From: Microbacterium sp. cx-55
Lineage (GTDB): Bacteria; Actinomycetota; Actinomycetes; Actinomycetales; Microbacteriaceae
DNA length: 64,000 nucleotides
Reading direction: 5' to 3'
NCBI RefSeq assembly: GCF_021117345.1
Contig: NZ_CP088261.1
Coordinates: 2,480,001-2,544,000 of the forward strand
Shown here: positions 9,004 through 17,034 of the stretch, piece after piece
Numbering within the stretch: position 1 is the first letter of the stretch
Layout: each line of letters opens with the position of its first letter
Made by a program: the position numbers and the translations under genes
Notes under the pieces: generated by a model
What the model saw: only the letters and a program-made list of their open reading frames with translations
Told to the model about the DNA's origin: nothing
The model's database searches: none

Positions 9004-10319
9004 CGACGACCATCGTCGCCGACCACGTGGTCGTCGGGGGCACGACAGCGGACGTTCTCGAGCCCGGAGTCGTCGTCGTCGACGCCGGCGTGATCGTTTC
9101 GGTCGAGCGCGTCACCGGTGCACGTCCCCGTGGACCCGAGGTCGTCGACCTCGGCGCGAGTGTTCTCCTGCCCGGGCTCGTGAACGCGCATGCCCACGCT
9201 CCGATGATGCTGTTGCGCGGGGTCTCGGAAGGGCACTCTCTGCTCACCTGGGAAGGATGGCTCGGCGCGATCCGCGCGAAGGAGCTGCATCTGACTCCCG
9301 ACATGCTCACCGCATCCGCGCTCGTCGGCTGCGCCGAGATGATCGGCTCGGGAACGACGTCGTTCGCCGACCAGTACCTGTTCGCGGAGTCGTACGTCGA
9401 GGCGATCGAATCCACCGGAGTGCGCGCCACCGTGGCCTACGGCATCGTCGACATGGGCGACGATGAGCGCCGCGACCGGTCGCTCGTCGCGGCGGAGGCG
9501 TTCGTCGCCGAACCCGGCACCGACCTGGTCGACCGTTGGATCGGCCCGCACGCCTTCTTCGTCGACAACCGGATCGACACGGTACGCGCCGAGTTCGCGC
9601 TCGGGCGCCGGTACGGCGTCGGGCTGCACGCGCACTACGCGACCTCCACCGAGGAAGACGACGTCTGCGAGCAGCAGTTCGACCGTTCCGCGCTCGGGAT
9701 GCTGCGGGAACTCGGCATCGCCGACGTGCCTGTGCTCCTCGCCCACGCGAACGACGTCCGGCGGGACGACCTCGATCTGCTCGCGGGCACGAAGGCGAGC
9801 CTCGTCATCGCCGCGAGCGTCGCCATGATCAGCGGGGCGCACGCCGCGCCGGTGCGGGCTGCGCTCGACGCGGGGGTGAACGTCGTGATCGGCACCGACA
9901 ACGTCTGCGGAAACAACAACGCCGACATGTTCGAAGAGCTGCGCACGCTCGGCAAACTCGCCGCCTTCGCCGAACAGCGCCCTAACCCGATCACACCGAT
10001 CGAACTGCTCGGGATGGCCACCTGGCGCGCGCGCGATGCGATGGGCGGAGCGGCCGGAGACGGCACGATCACCCCCGGCGCGATCGCCGACCTGATCGCG
10101 CTGCCCGTCGCGGCGCTGCATCGCGGACCCGTCGGCGCTCAATCCGTGCACTCGGCGCTCGTCTACGGCGCATCCGGCTTCGACACGACCCACGTCATGA
10201 CGGCGGGGCGCTGGCTCAAGCGTGACGGCGAGCTGGTGACGATCGACCTGCCTGCGGCGCTCGCCCAGCGGCAGATCGACTTCGACACCCTCATGGCCCG
10301 CGTCGTCGCGGCGGCCTGA
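9000..10319 (+). CDS. Amidohydrolase, probable purine/adenosine-type deaminase (SsnA/MtaD/TrzN group)
   Basis: The 439-residue protein starts at GTG 9000, overlapping the ATPase stop by 4 bp. It shows metal-dependent amidohydrolase landmarks in order: LVNAHAHAPMMLLRG near residue 60 (HxH), GLHAHYATSTEEDD near 210, LLAHAN near 245 and GTDN near 299. The layout and length match S-adenosylhomocysteine/methylthioadenosine deaminases, guanine deaminases and triazine hydrolases. In this operon, deamination of an imported nucleoside or base is the most economical role. The exact substrate cannot be assigned. No signal peptide is seen, so it is cytoplasmic. Confidence 0.85.
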   Translation: MTTTIVADHVVVGGTTADVLEPGVVVVDAGVIVSVERVTGARPRGPEVVDLGASVLLPGLVNAHAHAPMMLLRGVSEGHSLLTWEGWLGAIRAKELHLTPDMLTASALVGCAEMIGSGTTSFADQYLFAESYVEAIESTGVRATVAYGIVDMGDDERRDRSLVAAEAFVAEPGTDLVDRWIGPHAFFVDNRIDTVRAEFALGRRYGVGLHAHYATSTEEDDVCEQQFDRSALGMLRELGIADVPVLLAHANDVRRDDLDLLAGTKASLVIAASVAMISGAHAAPVRAALDAGVNVVIGTDNVCGNNNADMFEELRTLGKLAAFAEQRPNPITPIELLGMATWRARDAMGGAAGDGTITPGAIADLIALPVAALHRGPVGAQSVHSALVYGASGFDTTHVMTAGRWLKRDGELVTIDLPAALAQRQIDFDTLMARVVAAA

Positions 10320-10380
10320 CCCACCCCGAGCATCGCGTCGGGCGAGCCCCGGCGAATACCCCCAGAAGAGGAGCAACACC

Positions 10381-10962
10381 ATGCCCGTTCCCCACGCACA
10401 GGACCCCTGGACCCGCGTCACCTCCGTTCGCGGCTACGCCGCCGACGAGCTCATCTCCACGCTGCAGAAGTCGATCCGTCGCGGCGACGCGCGCCTGGCG
10501 ATGCTCGTCGGCCGCGAGATGTACGAGACGAGCGCCGAGCTCGAGGCCGTCATGTGGTCGCGCCTGTCGGTGATCTCCGCCGAAGACGTCGGCGACGGCA
10601 GCTACCAGGAACCGGTCGTCATCAACGCCCTGTTCCAGATGCACGAGCGCATGGAACGCGCCGCCGGCGACCGCTGGCTGTTCGCGGTGCACGCGATCCG
10701 TTTCCTCGCCGACCGGGTCAAGGACCGCACCTCCGACGAGTGGGCCAACCTCGTGCTGCACCTCATCGACGCCGAGGAGCACCCGTTCGAGATCCCCGAG
10801 TACGCGCTCGACGTGCACACGCGCCGCGGCCAGGAAGCGGGGCGCGACGTGGACGGATTCTGGGCCGACGGATCGAAGCTCGAGAACGAACGCGTCGGAC
10901 GGGACACCCGCATCCGGGACGAGATCATCCGCATCCGCGCGGCCGGCACCTGGCGCGGCTGA
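10381..10962 (+). CDS. Stand-alone protein similar to the RarA/MgsA C-terminal (clamp-loader-like) domain
   Basis: This is a 193-residue protein without any ATPase domain. Residues ~20-75 (ELISTLQKSIRRGD, then WSRLSVISAEDVG) resemble the collar segment of RarA/MgsA (E. coli RarA has ALHKSVRG and IASEDVG at matching places). RarA needs an N-terminal AAA+ module that is absent here, so this is either a domain reused for another job or a partner subunit. It follows the deaminase gene by 61 bp with AGAGGAG upstream and is the last gene of the importer operon, which points to a role in nucleoside use rather than replication. Function unknown. Confidence 0.7.
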   Translation: MPVPHAQDPWTRVTSVRGYAADELISTLQKSIRRGDARLAMLVGREMYETSAELEAVMWSRLSVISAEDVGDGSYQEPVVINALFQMHERMERAAGDRWLFAVHAIRFLADRVKDRTSDEWANLVLHLIDAEEHPFEIPEYALDVHTRRGQEAGRDVDGFWADGSKLENERVGRDTRIRDEIIRIRAAGTWRG

Positions 10963-10968
10963 ACCACA

Positions 10969-11011
10969 CCCCGGGTGGGCTGATGCCGACGAGCGTCAGT
11001 CCCACCCGGGG
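10969..11011. terminator. Bidirectional hairpin between convergent genes
   Basis: CCCCGGGTGGG and CCCACCCGGGG form an 11-bp perfect stem around a 21-base loop that itself contains CTGA/TCAG arms. It lies between the importer operon (stop 10962) and the adenosine deaminase gene, overlapping the last codons of the latter. There is no clear U-tract on either strand; it probably ends transcription from both sides. Confidence 0.6.
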
Positions 11012-12135
11012 ATGAGCGTCTCGACGCGAATCCGCTCCAGAAGCTCTCGGGGGCCGAAGGCGGCCTCGAGGGCGTTGATGGTCGACGCCCTCAGCTGCGC
11101 GTGCGTCCAGCCGAACTCCCGCACGACAGCGCGCATCTCCCCCGTCACGCTCGTCTCGCTGAGCATGCGGTTGTCGGGGTGCAACGACACCCGGATGCCC
11201 GCCGCCGCCAGCAGCGCCACGGGATGCTGCGCGAGGCTCGCCACCACCGACCCCTCGGAGTTCGAGGTCGGGCACACCTCCAGCACGATGCCCGCGTCGC
11301 GGATGCGCGTCGCGACCGGGCCGAGCGCGAGCGACGCGGGGTCTGCACCATCCGCCCGCCACGCGGCGACCGCGGTGTGCACGTCGCGTGCCTCGCCCGC
11401 GACGGCGATGTCTTCGACCAGCCGCGCGCCGTGCCCGATCCGCTCCGCCGCGCACGTCGCGATGGCGTCCGCGATACTCGCGGCGCCGTCTGCCTCGCCC
11501 GCATGAACGGTGCGCCGGATGCCGCGCGCCGCGGCGCGCTGGAACGCATCCGCGTGATCGCGGGCGGGGTGTCCTTCCTCGTGGCCGGCGAGATCGATGC
11601 CCACGACGCCGAGATCGGCGCCGGCTGCGGCCGCGTCGACCACCTCATCGCCGACCGCACCGGTGCGCATGATCGACAGGATCTGACGCACCTCGACGGA
11701 GTGGCCGAGCGCGCGCACGTCGCGCATTCCGAGTTCGAGGCCGTCCCAGACCGCCGCGACGGCCTCATCCATACGGAGGCCCGCCGCGCGGTGCTTTTCC
11801 GGCGCCCACCGGGTCTCGGCATAGACGACGCCATCGGCGGCGAGCGTGTGCACGTACTCGCGGGCGACGCGGCGCAGCTGCGCGCTCGTCTGCATGACCG
11901 ACGTGCTGAGCCCGAACAGATCCTCCCAATCGCGACCCGGCTCGACCGTGCCGAAGTTGCGCAGCCAGAACTGGAGCTCGCCCGGCTCCGTGCGCGGCAG
12001 GGGCACGCCCGCGTCGGTCGCGAGCTCGATCAGGGTCTCCGGCCGCAGGGAGCCGTCGAGATGGTCGTGCAGGGCGATCTTCGGGAGCGTGACCAGCGGA
12101 TCGTTCGCGTCGATCCAGGTCGTCGGGTGGCTCAT
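10996..12135 (-). CDS. add: Adenosine deaminase
   Basis: The 379-residue protein shows the zinc and catalytic motifs of adenosine deaminase in order: HDHLDGSLRP near residue 24, HAGEADG near 216, ERIGHGARL near 240 and EVCPTSNSEGS near 300. The final motif is SLHPDN where many members have SLNTDDP; the first aspartate is kept. The enzyme converts (deoxy)adenosine to (deoxy)inosine, the preferred substrate for the downstream nucleoside hydrolases and phosphorylase. ATG 12135 overlaps the stop of the ADP-ribosylglycohydrolase gene as ATGA, so it is the third gene of a coupled three-gene operon that starts at ~14184. Confidence 0.93.
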   Translation of the reverse strand: MSHPTTWIDANDPLVTLPKIALHDHLDGSLRPETLIELATDAGVPLPRTEPGELQFWLRNFGTVEPGRDWEDLFGLSTSVMQTSAQLRRVAREYVHTLAADGVVYAETRWAPEKHRAAGLRMDEAVAAVWDGLELGMRDVRALGHSVEVRQILSIMRTGAVGDEVVDAAAAGADLGVVGIDLAGHEEGHPARDHADAFQRAAARGIRRTVHAGEADGAASIADAIATCAAERIGHGARLVEDIAVAGEARDVHTAVAAWRADGADPASLALGPVATRIRDAGIVLEVCPTSNSEGSVVASLAQHPVALLAAAGIRVSLHPDNRMLSETSVTGEMRAVVREFGWTHAQLRASTINALEAAFGPRELLERIRVETLIPGWD

Positions 12136-13217
12136 CTGTGCTCCGATCCCGGGGATACCGGTCCGATATGCGAACGGCGGATCGCGTGGCCCGCGAGGTC
12201 TGCGGCGACCGCGGTGAGCGACTGACCGGCCACGGCGGGAAGGAGATGGCCCTGCACCGCGTCGAGGCCTGACCACCGGTCGATGGACGCCCCGCCGCCG
12301 AGGGCGCCGCAGAACGCGCCGACGAACGCCGGCAGAGAGTCGGCCTTGCGCGAGATCGTCAGCGACAGCGGAATGCCCTGCGCCGCCGCGCCGCCCGCGA
12401 GCATCGTGATCGCCACGGCGAGCGGAAGCGTCTCCGCGGCCGTTCCCGCGTGCGAGTAGAGCCTCGGACTCAACGCGTCGATGAGCGCGGGGATCGCATC
12501 GAACCCGCCCGTGACCTCGCGCGCGATCTCCTGCGCGGTCGCCAGCCCCGCCGCGAGCCAGCTTCCCGACGCGATCTGCCGCCGCGCGACATCCACCGCG
12601 GTCTCGAAGGCAGAACCCGTGACGGCCATCGCCACGACGACCGCCGCGAACGCCGCCGCATCCGCCCCGTCTCCTGCGTGCGTGATGCGGGCATAGCTCC
12701 GTGCCGCATCTGCCGCGGCCACCGCATCCCCCGCGTACGCGATCCCAAAGGATATTCCGGCCGGAACCGCCGCGTCATCGTCGGCCGCCGGGTTGTCGTT
12801 CCCGGTGCGCGGCGGGGTGAGGCCCCAGGCCGCGTTGCGCTCAGCGCTTCTCGCGGCCACCCCGAGCCACGCATCCTCGCCCGCGTGGAACGCGAGCCAC
12901 TGCGCGAACAGCTCCGTGTCGCGACCGTCCGGGTCCGCATCCTGGACGGCGAGGAGACTCCGCGCCGCGGCCACCGCCTCTTCCGTGTCGTCGGTCGGCG
13001 AGACCCCGCGCGCGTTGTCGAGCGTCGGGGTGAACGGCAGCAGCGGCCGGCTCACCCGCTGCAGGTCGAGGTCGGCGCTGCCGGCCCACAGGCGGCCCCG
13101 CACCCACGGCGTGCGAACGCTCCGGTGCACGTCGGCGGGGGCGCCCAGCGCGTCGCCGATCGCGAGCCCGAACAGGGTGTCCGTGGCGCGCGCGTGGACC
13201 ATCGCTTCATCGAGCAT
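12132..13217 (-). CDS. ADP-ribosylglycohydrolase family protein (first of two)
   Basis: The 361-residue protein has ADP-ribosylglycohydrolase hallmarks: a GLAIGDALGAPADVHRS start, SPTDDTEEAVAAARS near residue 75 (metal-binding TDDT), ARITHAGDGADAA near 183, and a late segment ADSLPAFVGAFCGALGG where family members usually have GxDxDT. The last motif has lost the usual aspartate pattern (KADSLPAF), so activity may be altered. In a nucleoside island the enzyme may act on ribosylated or ADP-ribosylated small molecules rather than proteins; that is inference. It overlaps the upstream paralogue by 11 bp and adenosine deaminase by 4 bp. Confidence 0.85.
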   Translation of the reverse strand: MLDEAMVHARATDTLFGLAIGDALGAPADVHRSVRTPWVRGRLWAGSADLDLQRVSRPLLPFTPTLDNARGVSPTDDTEEAVAAARSLLAVQDADPDGRDTELFAQWLAFHAGEDAWLGVAARSAERNAAWGLTPPRTGNDNPAADDDAAVPAGISFGIAYAGDAVAAADAARSYARITHAGDGADAAAFAAVVVAMAVTGSAFETAVDVARRQIASGSWLAAGLATAQEIAREVTGGFDAIPALIDALSPRLYSHAGTAAETLPLAVAITMLAGGAAAQGIPLSLTISRKADSLPAFVGAFCGALGGGASIDRWSGLDAVQGHLLPAVAGQSLTAVAADLAGHAIRRSHIGPVSPGSEHR

Positions 13218-14184
13218 GCGCTGCCTCCGCGAGCCGGTCGGCCAGGTCGAACAGGTCGGCGCCGCGCGTCGCCGTGATGCACACGCCGGCGACGCGGCGG
13301 ACTCGAGCGGGCCATTCCTCGGGAACCGCGGCCATGCCGTGGATCGCCCCGCAGATCGCTCCGGCCATCGCCGCGATCGTGTCGGAGTCGCGACCCATGT
13401 TCACGCCCGCGAGCACCGTGCGTCGCAGATGGCCCTCGTGGGCGGCGATCAGCCCGAAGGTGAACGCGACCGCTTCGGGCGCCGCATCCGCCCACGGGTA
13501 ATGCCGGAGCGGCAAGGCCGCTGACAGAGCCTGCTCGGCGCGCTCCGCGTCCGGTGCCGCCGCTACCAGGTCGAGCGCACGCGCGATGGTCCTTGCCGTC
13601 CACGAGTCGGCGGGGATCGCCGCGACACCGGCAGCGAGCGCCGCGTCCCACGATGCGCCGCCCGCACCCGCGGCGACGGATGCGGCGACCGCCTGCGCGG
13701 CGAGCACCCCGTCACCCGAGTGGCTCACGGTGGCGTCGACCGCGGCGAGCCGCGCCGCTTCCGCCGGGTCACCGGGGCACAGCAGCCCGAGCGGGGCGAT
13801 GCGCATCGCGGCGCCGTCGCTCCACCGCTCGTAGCTGCGTATCCCGCTGTCGGGCGGACGAAGACCCGCCGACAGACCCGCGAGCGCGACGATCTCCGAG
13901 AAGCCCGCACCAGAGAACCCGCCGTCCTGCACGGCGAGGGCATCGAGCCACAGGTCGGCGACATCACCGGAGGTCATCGAGCGTCCGTGCGCGAGCGCCG
14001 CCATCGCCGTCAGCACCGCGTACTCGGTGTCGTCGGTGCCCGCAGCGTCGGCCGTGAGGAACGTGTCGACGAAGCCGAAGGTCTCGGCGATCTGCTCCCG
14101 GCTCATCCCCTCGGTCGGCGCGCCCAGTGCATCGCCCGCGGCGAGCGCGAGCAGGCACGCGCGGGTGCGGTCGGCGTAGGTCAT
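13207..14184 (-). CDS. ADP-ribosylglycohydrolase family protein (second of two)
   Basis: The 325-residue protein begins MTYADRTRACLLALAAGDALGAPTEGM and has AGTDDTEYAVLTA near residue 50, VSHSGDGVLAA near 155 and NMGRDSDTIAAMAGAICGA near 270. These are the complete metal-binding set, so this copy looks catalytically intact, unlike its neighbour. It is the first gene of the leftward operon to adenosine deaminase. ATG 14184 has GGAG about 11 bases upstream; an ATG at 14229 would add 15 residues but would place the start beside the operator-like motif. The two paralogues side by side suggest two related ribosyl substrates. Confidence 0.88.
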   Translation of the reverse strand: MTYADRTRACLLALAAGDALGAPTEGMSREQIAETFGFVDTFLTADAAGTDDTEYAVLTAMAALAHGRSMTSGDVADLWLDALAVQDGGFSGAGFSEIVALAGLSAGLRPPDSGIRSYERWSDGAAMRIAPLGLLCPGDPAEAARLAAVDATVSHSGDGVLAAQAVAASVAAGAGGASWDAALAAGVAAIPADSWTARTIARALDLVAAAPDAERAEQALSAALPLRHYPWADAAPEAVAFTFGLIAAHEGHLRRTVLAGVNMGRDSDTIAAMAGAICGAIHGMAAVPEEWPARVRRVAGVCITATRGADLFDLADRLAEAAHAR

Positions 14185-14232
14185 CGGGCGGGCTCCGAGA
14201 TCGATCGGTCGTGACGTTGGTGCGAGCATACG

Positions 14233-14245
14233 ACAAATCGTTTTG
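14233..14245. promoter_or_regulatory. Candidate LacI operator in the divergent salvage promoter region
   Basis: ACAAATCGTTTTG matches the core of the operator before the importer operon (CAAATCGTTTG) with one extra T. It lies between the leftward ADP-ribosylglycohydrolase/adenosine deaminase operon and the rightward nucleoside hydrolase gene, 18 bp before the latter, and could control both. Confidence 0.6.
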
Positions 14246-14262
14246 GGTCGACATAATGAACC

Positions 14263-15132
14263 ATGCGAACTCGATCCGTGATCTTCGACACCGACCTCGG
14301 CACGGACGTGGACGACGCCCTCGCGCTGGCCGTGCTCTTCGGAGAACCGTCGGTCGACCTCCGCGCCGTGACCACCGTCTACGGCGACACCCTGCTGCGG
14401 GCCCGCCTCGCATCTCGCTACGCACGGCTGGCCGGTCGCGAGGTGCGGGCGTACGCCGGCACCGGCCCCACGCTCTCGGGACGAGAGGTGTGGTGGGCCG
14501 GTCACGAGGGCACGCTGCACGAGCGTCTCGAAGAAGAACCCGTAGCGCCGGGCGATGCCGTCGACGTTCTGATCGAGACCGTGCTCGCGAACCCCGGCGA
14601 GATCGACGTCGTCGCGGTCGGCCCCCTCACCAACATCGCCGCCGCGATCGAACGGCACGGCGACTTCGCCGGAGCGGTGCGGCACCTCTGGCTCATGGGC
14701 GGCGGATTCGCCAGCGATGAGCCGGAGCACAACTTCCGCAGCGACGTCACCGCCACGCAGCGGGTACTCGGCGCCCGCATCCCGACGACGATCGCGACGC
14801 TCGATGCCACCCGGCGGGTGCAGCTGCGCGCCGAACAGATAGACGAGATCGCCGGTAGCGGGCCGCTCGGCACCGCGCTGCAGCGCGACATCCACCAGTG
14901 GTGGGCGTTCTGGAACGAGACGTGGAACGTACCGCACGACCCGGTGACGGTGCTCGCGCTCACCCGGCCCGAGTTGTTCACGCTGTCCGCGCCGGGGAAC
15001 GTGACGGTGTCCGCATCCGGCGTCTCGACCTTCGTCCCGGATGCGGCCGGCACCACCCGGTGGATCGTCGAGCTCGAGGAGGGCGCCGTGGCCCGCGCGA
15101 TCGTTGACGGCGTGGTCGCGGCGCAGGGCTGA
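14263..15132 (+). CDS. Nucleoside hydrolase, IunH family (first of two)
   Basis: The 289-residue protein starts with VIFDTDLGTDVDDALALAVL, the calcium-binding aspartate cluster of inosine-uridine nucleoside hydrolases. It also has AVGPLTNIAAAIERH near residue 120, then LWLMGGGFASDEPEHNFRSDV, where the family has MGG and the EFN(I/V) ribose-binding stretch, and a late VPHDPVTVLALTRPE segment. It cleaves nucleosides to base and ribose. Substrate range (purine versus pyrimidine) cannot be told from sequence. It is divergent from the ADP-ribosylglycohydrolase operon with the shared operator motif between them. Confidence 0.9.
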   Translation: MRTRSVIFDTDLGTDVDDALALAVLFGEPSVDLRAVTTVYGDTLLRARLASRYARLAGREVRAYAGTGPTLSGREVWWAGHEGTLHERLEEEPVAPGDAVDVLIETVLANPGEIDVVAVGPLTNIAAAIERHGDFAGAVRHLWLMGGGFASDEPEHNFRSDVTATQRVLGARIPTTIATLDATRRVQLRAEQIDEIAGSGPLGTALQRDIHQWWAFWNETWNVPHDPVTVLALTRPELFTLSAPGNVTVSASGVSTFVPDAAGTTRWIVELEEGAVARAIVDGVVAAQG

Positions 15133-15151
15133 GCGGCGCGGGGCCCGGCGC

Positions 15152-16144
15152 CTACCGCTCCGCGGGCGCGGCGGGCAGAGCGTCGACCGCGGCGACGACC
15201 GCATCCGGTGTCGGCGGGGCGAGGGCGAGAATGCCCGCGAGGTAGGCGAAGAAGCGGTCGCCGTCGATGCGGGTCGGCGCGGTCGCGTTGGGGGTACTGG
15301 ACCGCCAGTCGAAGACGGTGGCGCCACGCGTCGAGTGCCCGGCGGTCTCGACCGTGACCTCGAAGGGTGCCGACTCGAGCACGATGTCTTCGTCGAGCGA
15401 GAGGGCGACCGACAGCGAGTCGGGGTGCGTCGACCCGTTGATCCCCGCGCGGATGTCGAAGTCGAACGTCGCCTGATTGGCCCGCACGAAGAAGCGGGAA
15501 AGCGGCGTGCCGAGAGCGGCGATCTCGTCGACGCGCGCCTGGTCGAACACCGCATCGCGGAGGGTCACCGGATCCCAGGTGAGGAAACGAAGGTCACCGA
15601 ACCCGGCACGCGCGGTGATCTCTGCCGCTTCCGGGTCGACGTAGATGTTGAACTCCGCAGCCGGGGTGATGTTGCCTCGGCCGTTGATCGATCCGCCCAT
15701 GACGGTGAGCCGGTCGATGCGCGCGGCGAACCCGGAGTCCAGTCGCACCGCGAGCGCGATGTTCGTGAGAGGCCCGATCGCGACGATCCGCAGCCGGCCC
15801 TCGTACTCGTGGGAGAGGCGGATGAGCGCCTGCGCCGCGTGCTCGGACGACGTGGCCTGGCCGTCCTCCGGGCGACGGATGCCGCCGACACCATCGCCGT
15901 GCACGTCGACCGCGTCGACCCAGTCGCGAAGGAGCGGGCGGTCAGCGCCCAGATGCACGGGCACCTCTCCGGCACGCCCCGCGAGGGCGATCGTCAGGAG
16001 TGCGTTGTGCACCTGCTGGGCGAACCCGACGTTACCCGCGACCATGGTCACGGCCTTCAGATCGGCGCGCGGATCGAGCAGGGCGACCAGCAGAGCGAAG
16101 CAGTCGTCGGCGGCGGTGTCGGTGTCGACAACGAGAGGAATCAT
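15152..16144 (-). CDS. Nucleoside hydrolase, IunH family (second of two)
   Basis: The 330-residue protein has VVDTDTAADDCFALLVAL at the start, IGPLTNIALAVRL near residue 125, VMGGSINGRGNITPAAEFNIYVDPEAA near 150-175 and a late INGSTHPDSLSVALSL. In the first motif the usual DxDxxxDD is present as DTDTAADD. It is only distantly similar to the copy at 14263, so the two probably take different nucleosides. It converges on that copy with 19 bp between the stops. It is divergent from the GATase-like/phosphorylase operon, with the best operator palindrome between them. Confidence 0.9.
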   Translation of the reverse strand: MIPLVVDTDTAADDCFALLVALLDPRADLKAVTMVAGNVGFAQQVHNALLTIALAGRAGEVPVHLGADRPLLRDWVDAVDVHGDGVGGIRRPEDGQATSSEHAAQALIRLSHEYEGRLRIVAIGPLTNIALAVRLDSGFAARIDRLTVMGGSINGRGNITPAAEFNIYVDPEAAEITARAGFGDLRFLTWDPVTLRDAVFDQARVDEIAALGTPLSRFFVRANQATFDFDIRAGINGSTHPDSLSVALSLDEDIVLESAPFEVTVETAGHSTRGATVFDWRSSTPNATAPTRIDGDRFFAYLAGILALAPPTPDAVVAAVDALPAAPAER

Positions 16145-16253
16145 CGGGCGAGACTATCCGAGCGCGCCGTGGGGCGAAGGCGTTCGGCGCACCGTGGAGC
16201 GGCCCCGTGCGGCAGATTTTACGCGCACGTAACCGGAGAGGCTGGCGCGGATG

Positions 16254-16271
16254 TTGCAAATGCATTTGCAT
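16254..16271. promoter_or_regulatory. Perfect operator palindrome, LacI type
   Basis: TGCAAATGCATTTGCA (16255-16270) is a perfect 16-bp palindrome between the leftward nucleoside hydrolase and the rightward GATase-like/phosphorylase operon. It touches the ATG at 16270 and ends 9 bp before the ATG at 16279. Binding here would directly block initiation. It is the strongest of the four related motifs in the island. Confidence 0.72.
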
Positions 16272-16278
16272 GGCATAC

Positions 16279-17034
16279 ATGTCACGCGTTCTGCTCGTCG
16301 GAGAGTCCTGGTTCGTGCACTCGATCCATCAGAAGGGCTTCGACACGTTCACGTCGTCCGAGTACGAAGAAGGCGGCGCTGAGTTCGTCGCGGCGCTCGA
16401 AGAGCGGGGCCACGACGTCACCCGCATCCCCTCGCACCGGATCGAGTTCGACCTGCCGGCGAGCGCCGCAGAGCTGGCCGCCCTCGCCGATGTCATCGTC
16501 ATCTCCGACGTCGGGGCGAACACGTTCCAGTTGCCGCCCGCCGTCTTCTCACACTCTCGTCCCGTCGACGACGCCATCGGCGCGCTCGCGGAGTTCACCG
16601 CCGCGGGCGGCGGCCTCGTGATGATCGGCGGCTACCTGAGCTTCTCCGGGATCGACGCGAAGGCACGGTGGGGACGAACCGCGCTGGCCGACGTGCTGCC
16701 GGTTCGAATCCTCGACCGCGACGACCGGATCGAGCTTCCCTCGGGCGTCGACCCGCTCGTCTCGCAGCCGCATCCGATCGTCGATCCGCTGGACCCGTGC
16801 TGGCCGGCGCTCCTCGGGCTGAACGAACTCGTTGCGAAGCCGGATGCAGACGTGCTCGCGACCGTGGCGGAGCATCCGCTCCTCGTCGTCGGCACCCATG
16901 GGGCGGGCCGCACCGCGGCGTTCAGCTCCGACCTGGCCCCGCACTGGGCCACGCCCGCGTTTCTCGCCTGGCCCGGCTACGGCGAGTTGTTCGACCGGCT
17001 CGTCCGGTGGCTCTCACAGGAGGAACTCGCATGA
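16279..17034 (+). CDS. Glutamine amidotransferase-like protein (class I GATase fold, DUF1355 type)
   Basis: From ATG 16279 the protein is 251 aa; ATG 16270, in frame and inside the operator palindrome, would add three residues. No Shine-Dalgarno precedes either, so the message may be leaderless. It starts SRVLLVGESWFVHSIHQKGFD and continues with a GATase1-like core: LADVIVISDVGANTFQLPP, GGGLVMIGGYLSFSGID and a late VGTHGAGRTAAFSSDLAPHWA. The usual nucleophilic Cys elbow is not visible (GGYLSFSG at its expected place), so it may be a non-catalytic or ligand-binding relative. Coupled (ATGA) to the phosphorylase gene, it is probably part of nucleoside or ribose handling; role unknown. Confidence 0.75.
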   Translation: MSRVLLVGESWFVHSIHQKGFDTFTSSEYEEGGAEFVAALEERGHDVTRIPSHRIEFDLPASAAELAALADVIVISDVGANTFQLPPAVFSHSRPVDDAIGALAEFTAAGGGLVMIGGYLSFSGIDAKARWGRTALADVLPVRILDRDDRIELPSGVDPLVSQPHPIVDPLDPCWPALLGLNELVAKPDADVLATVAEHPLLVVGTHGAGRTAAFSSDLAPHWATPAFLAWPGYGELFDRLVRWLSQEELA

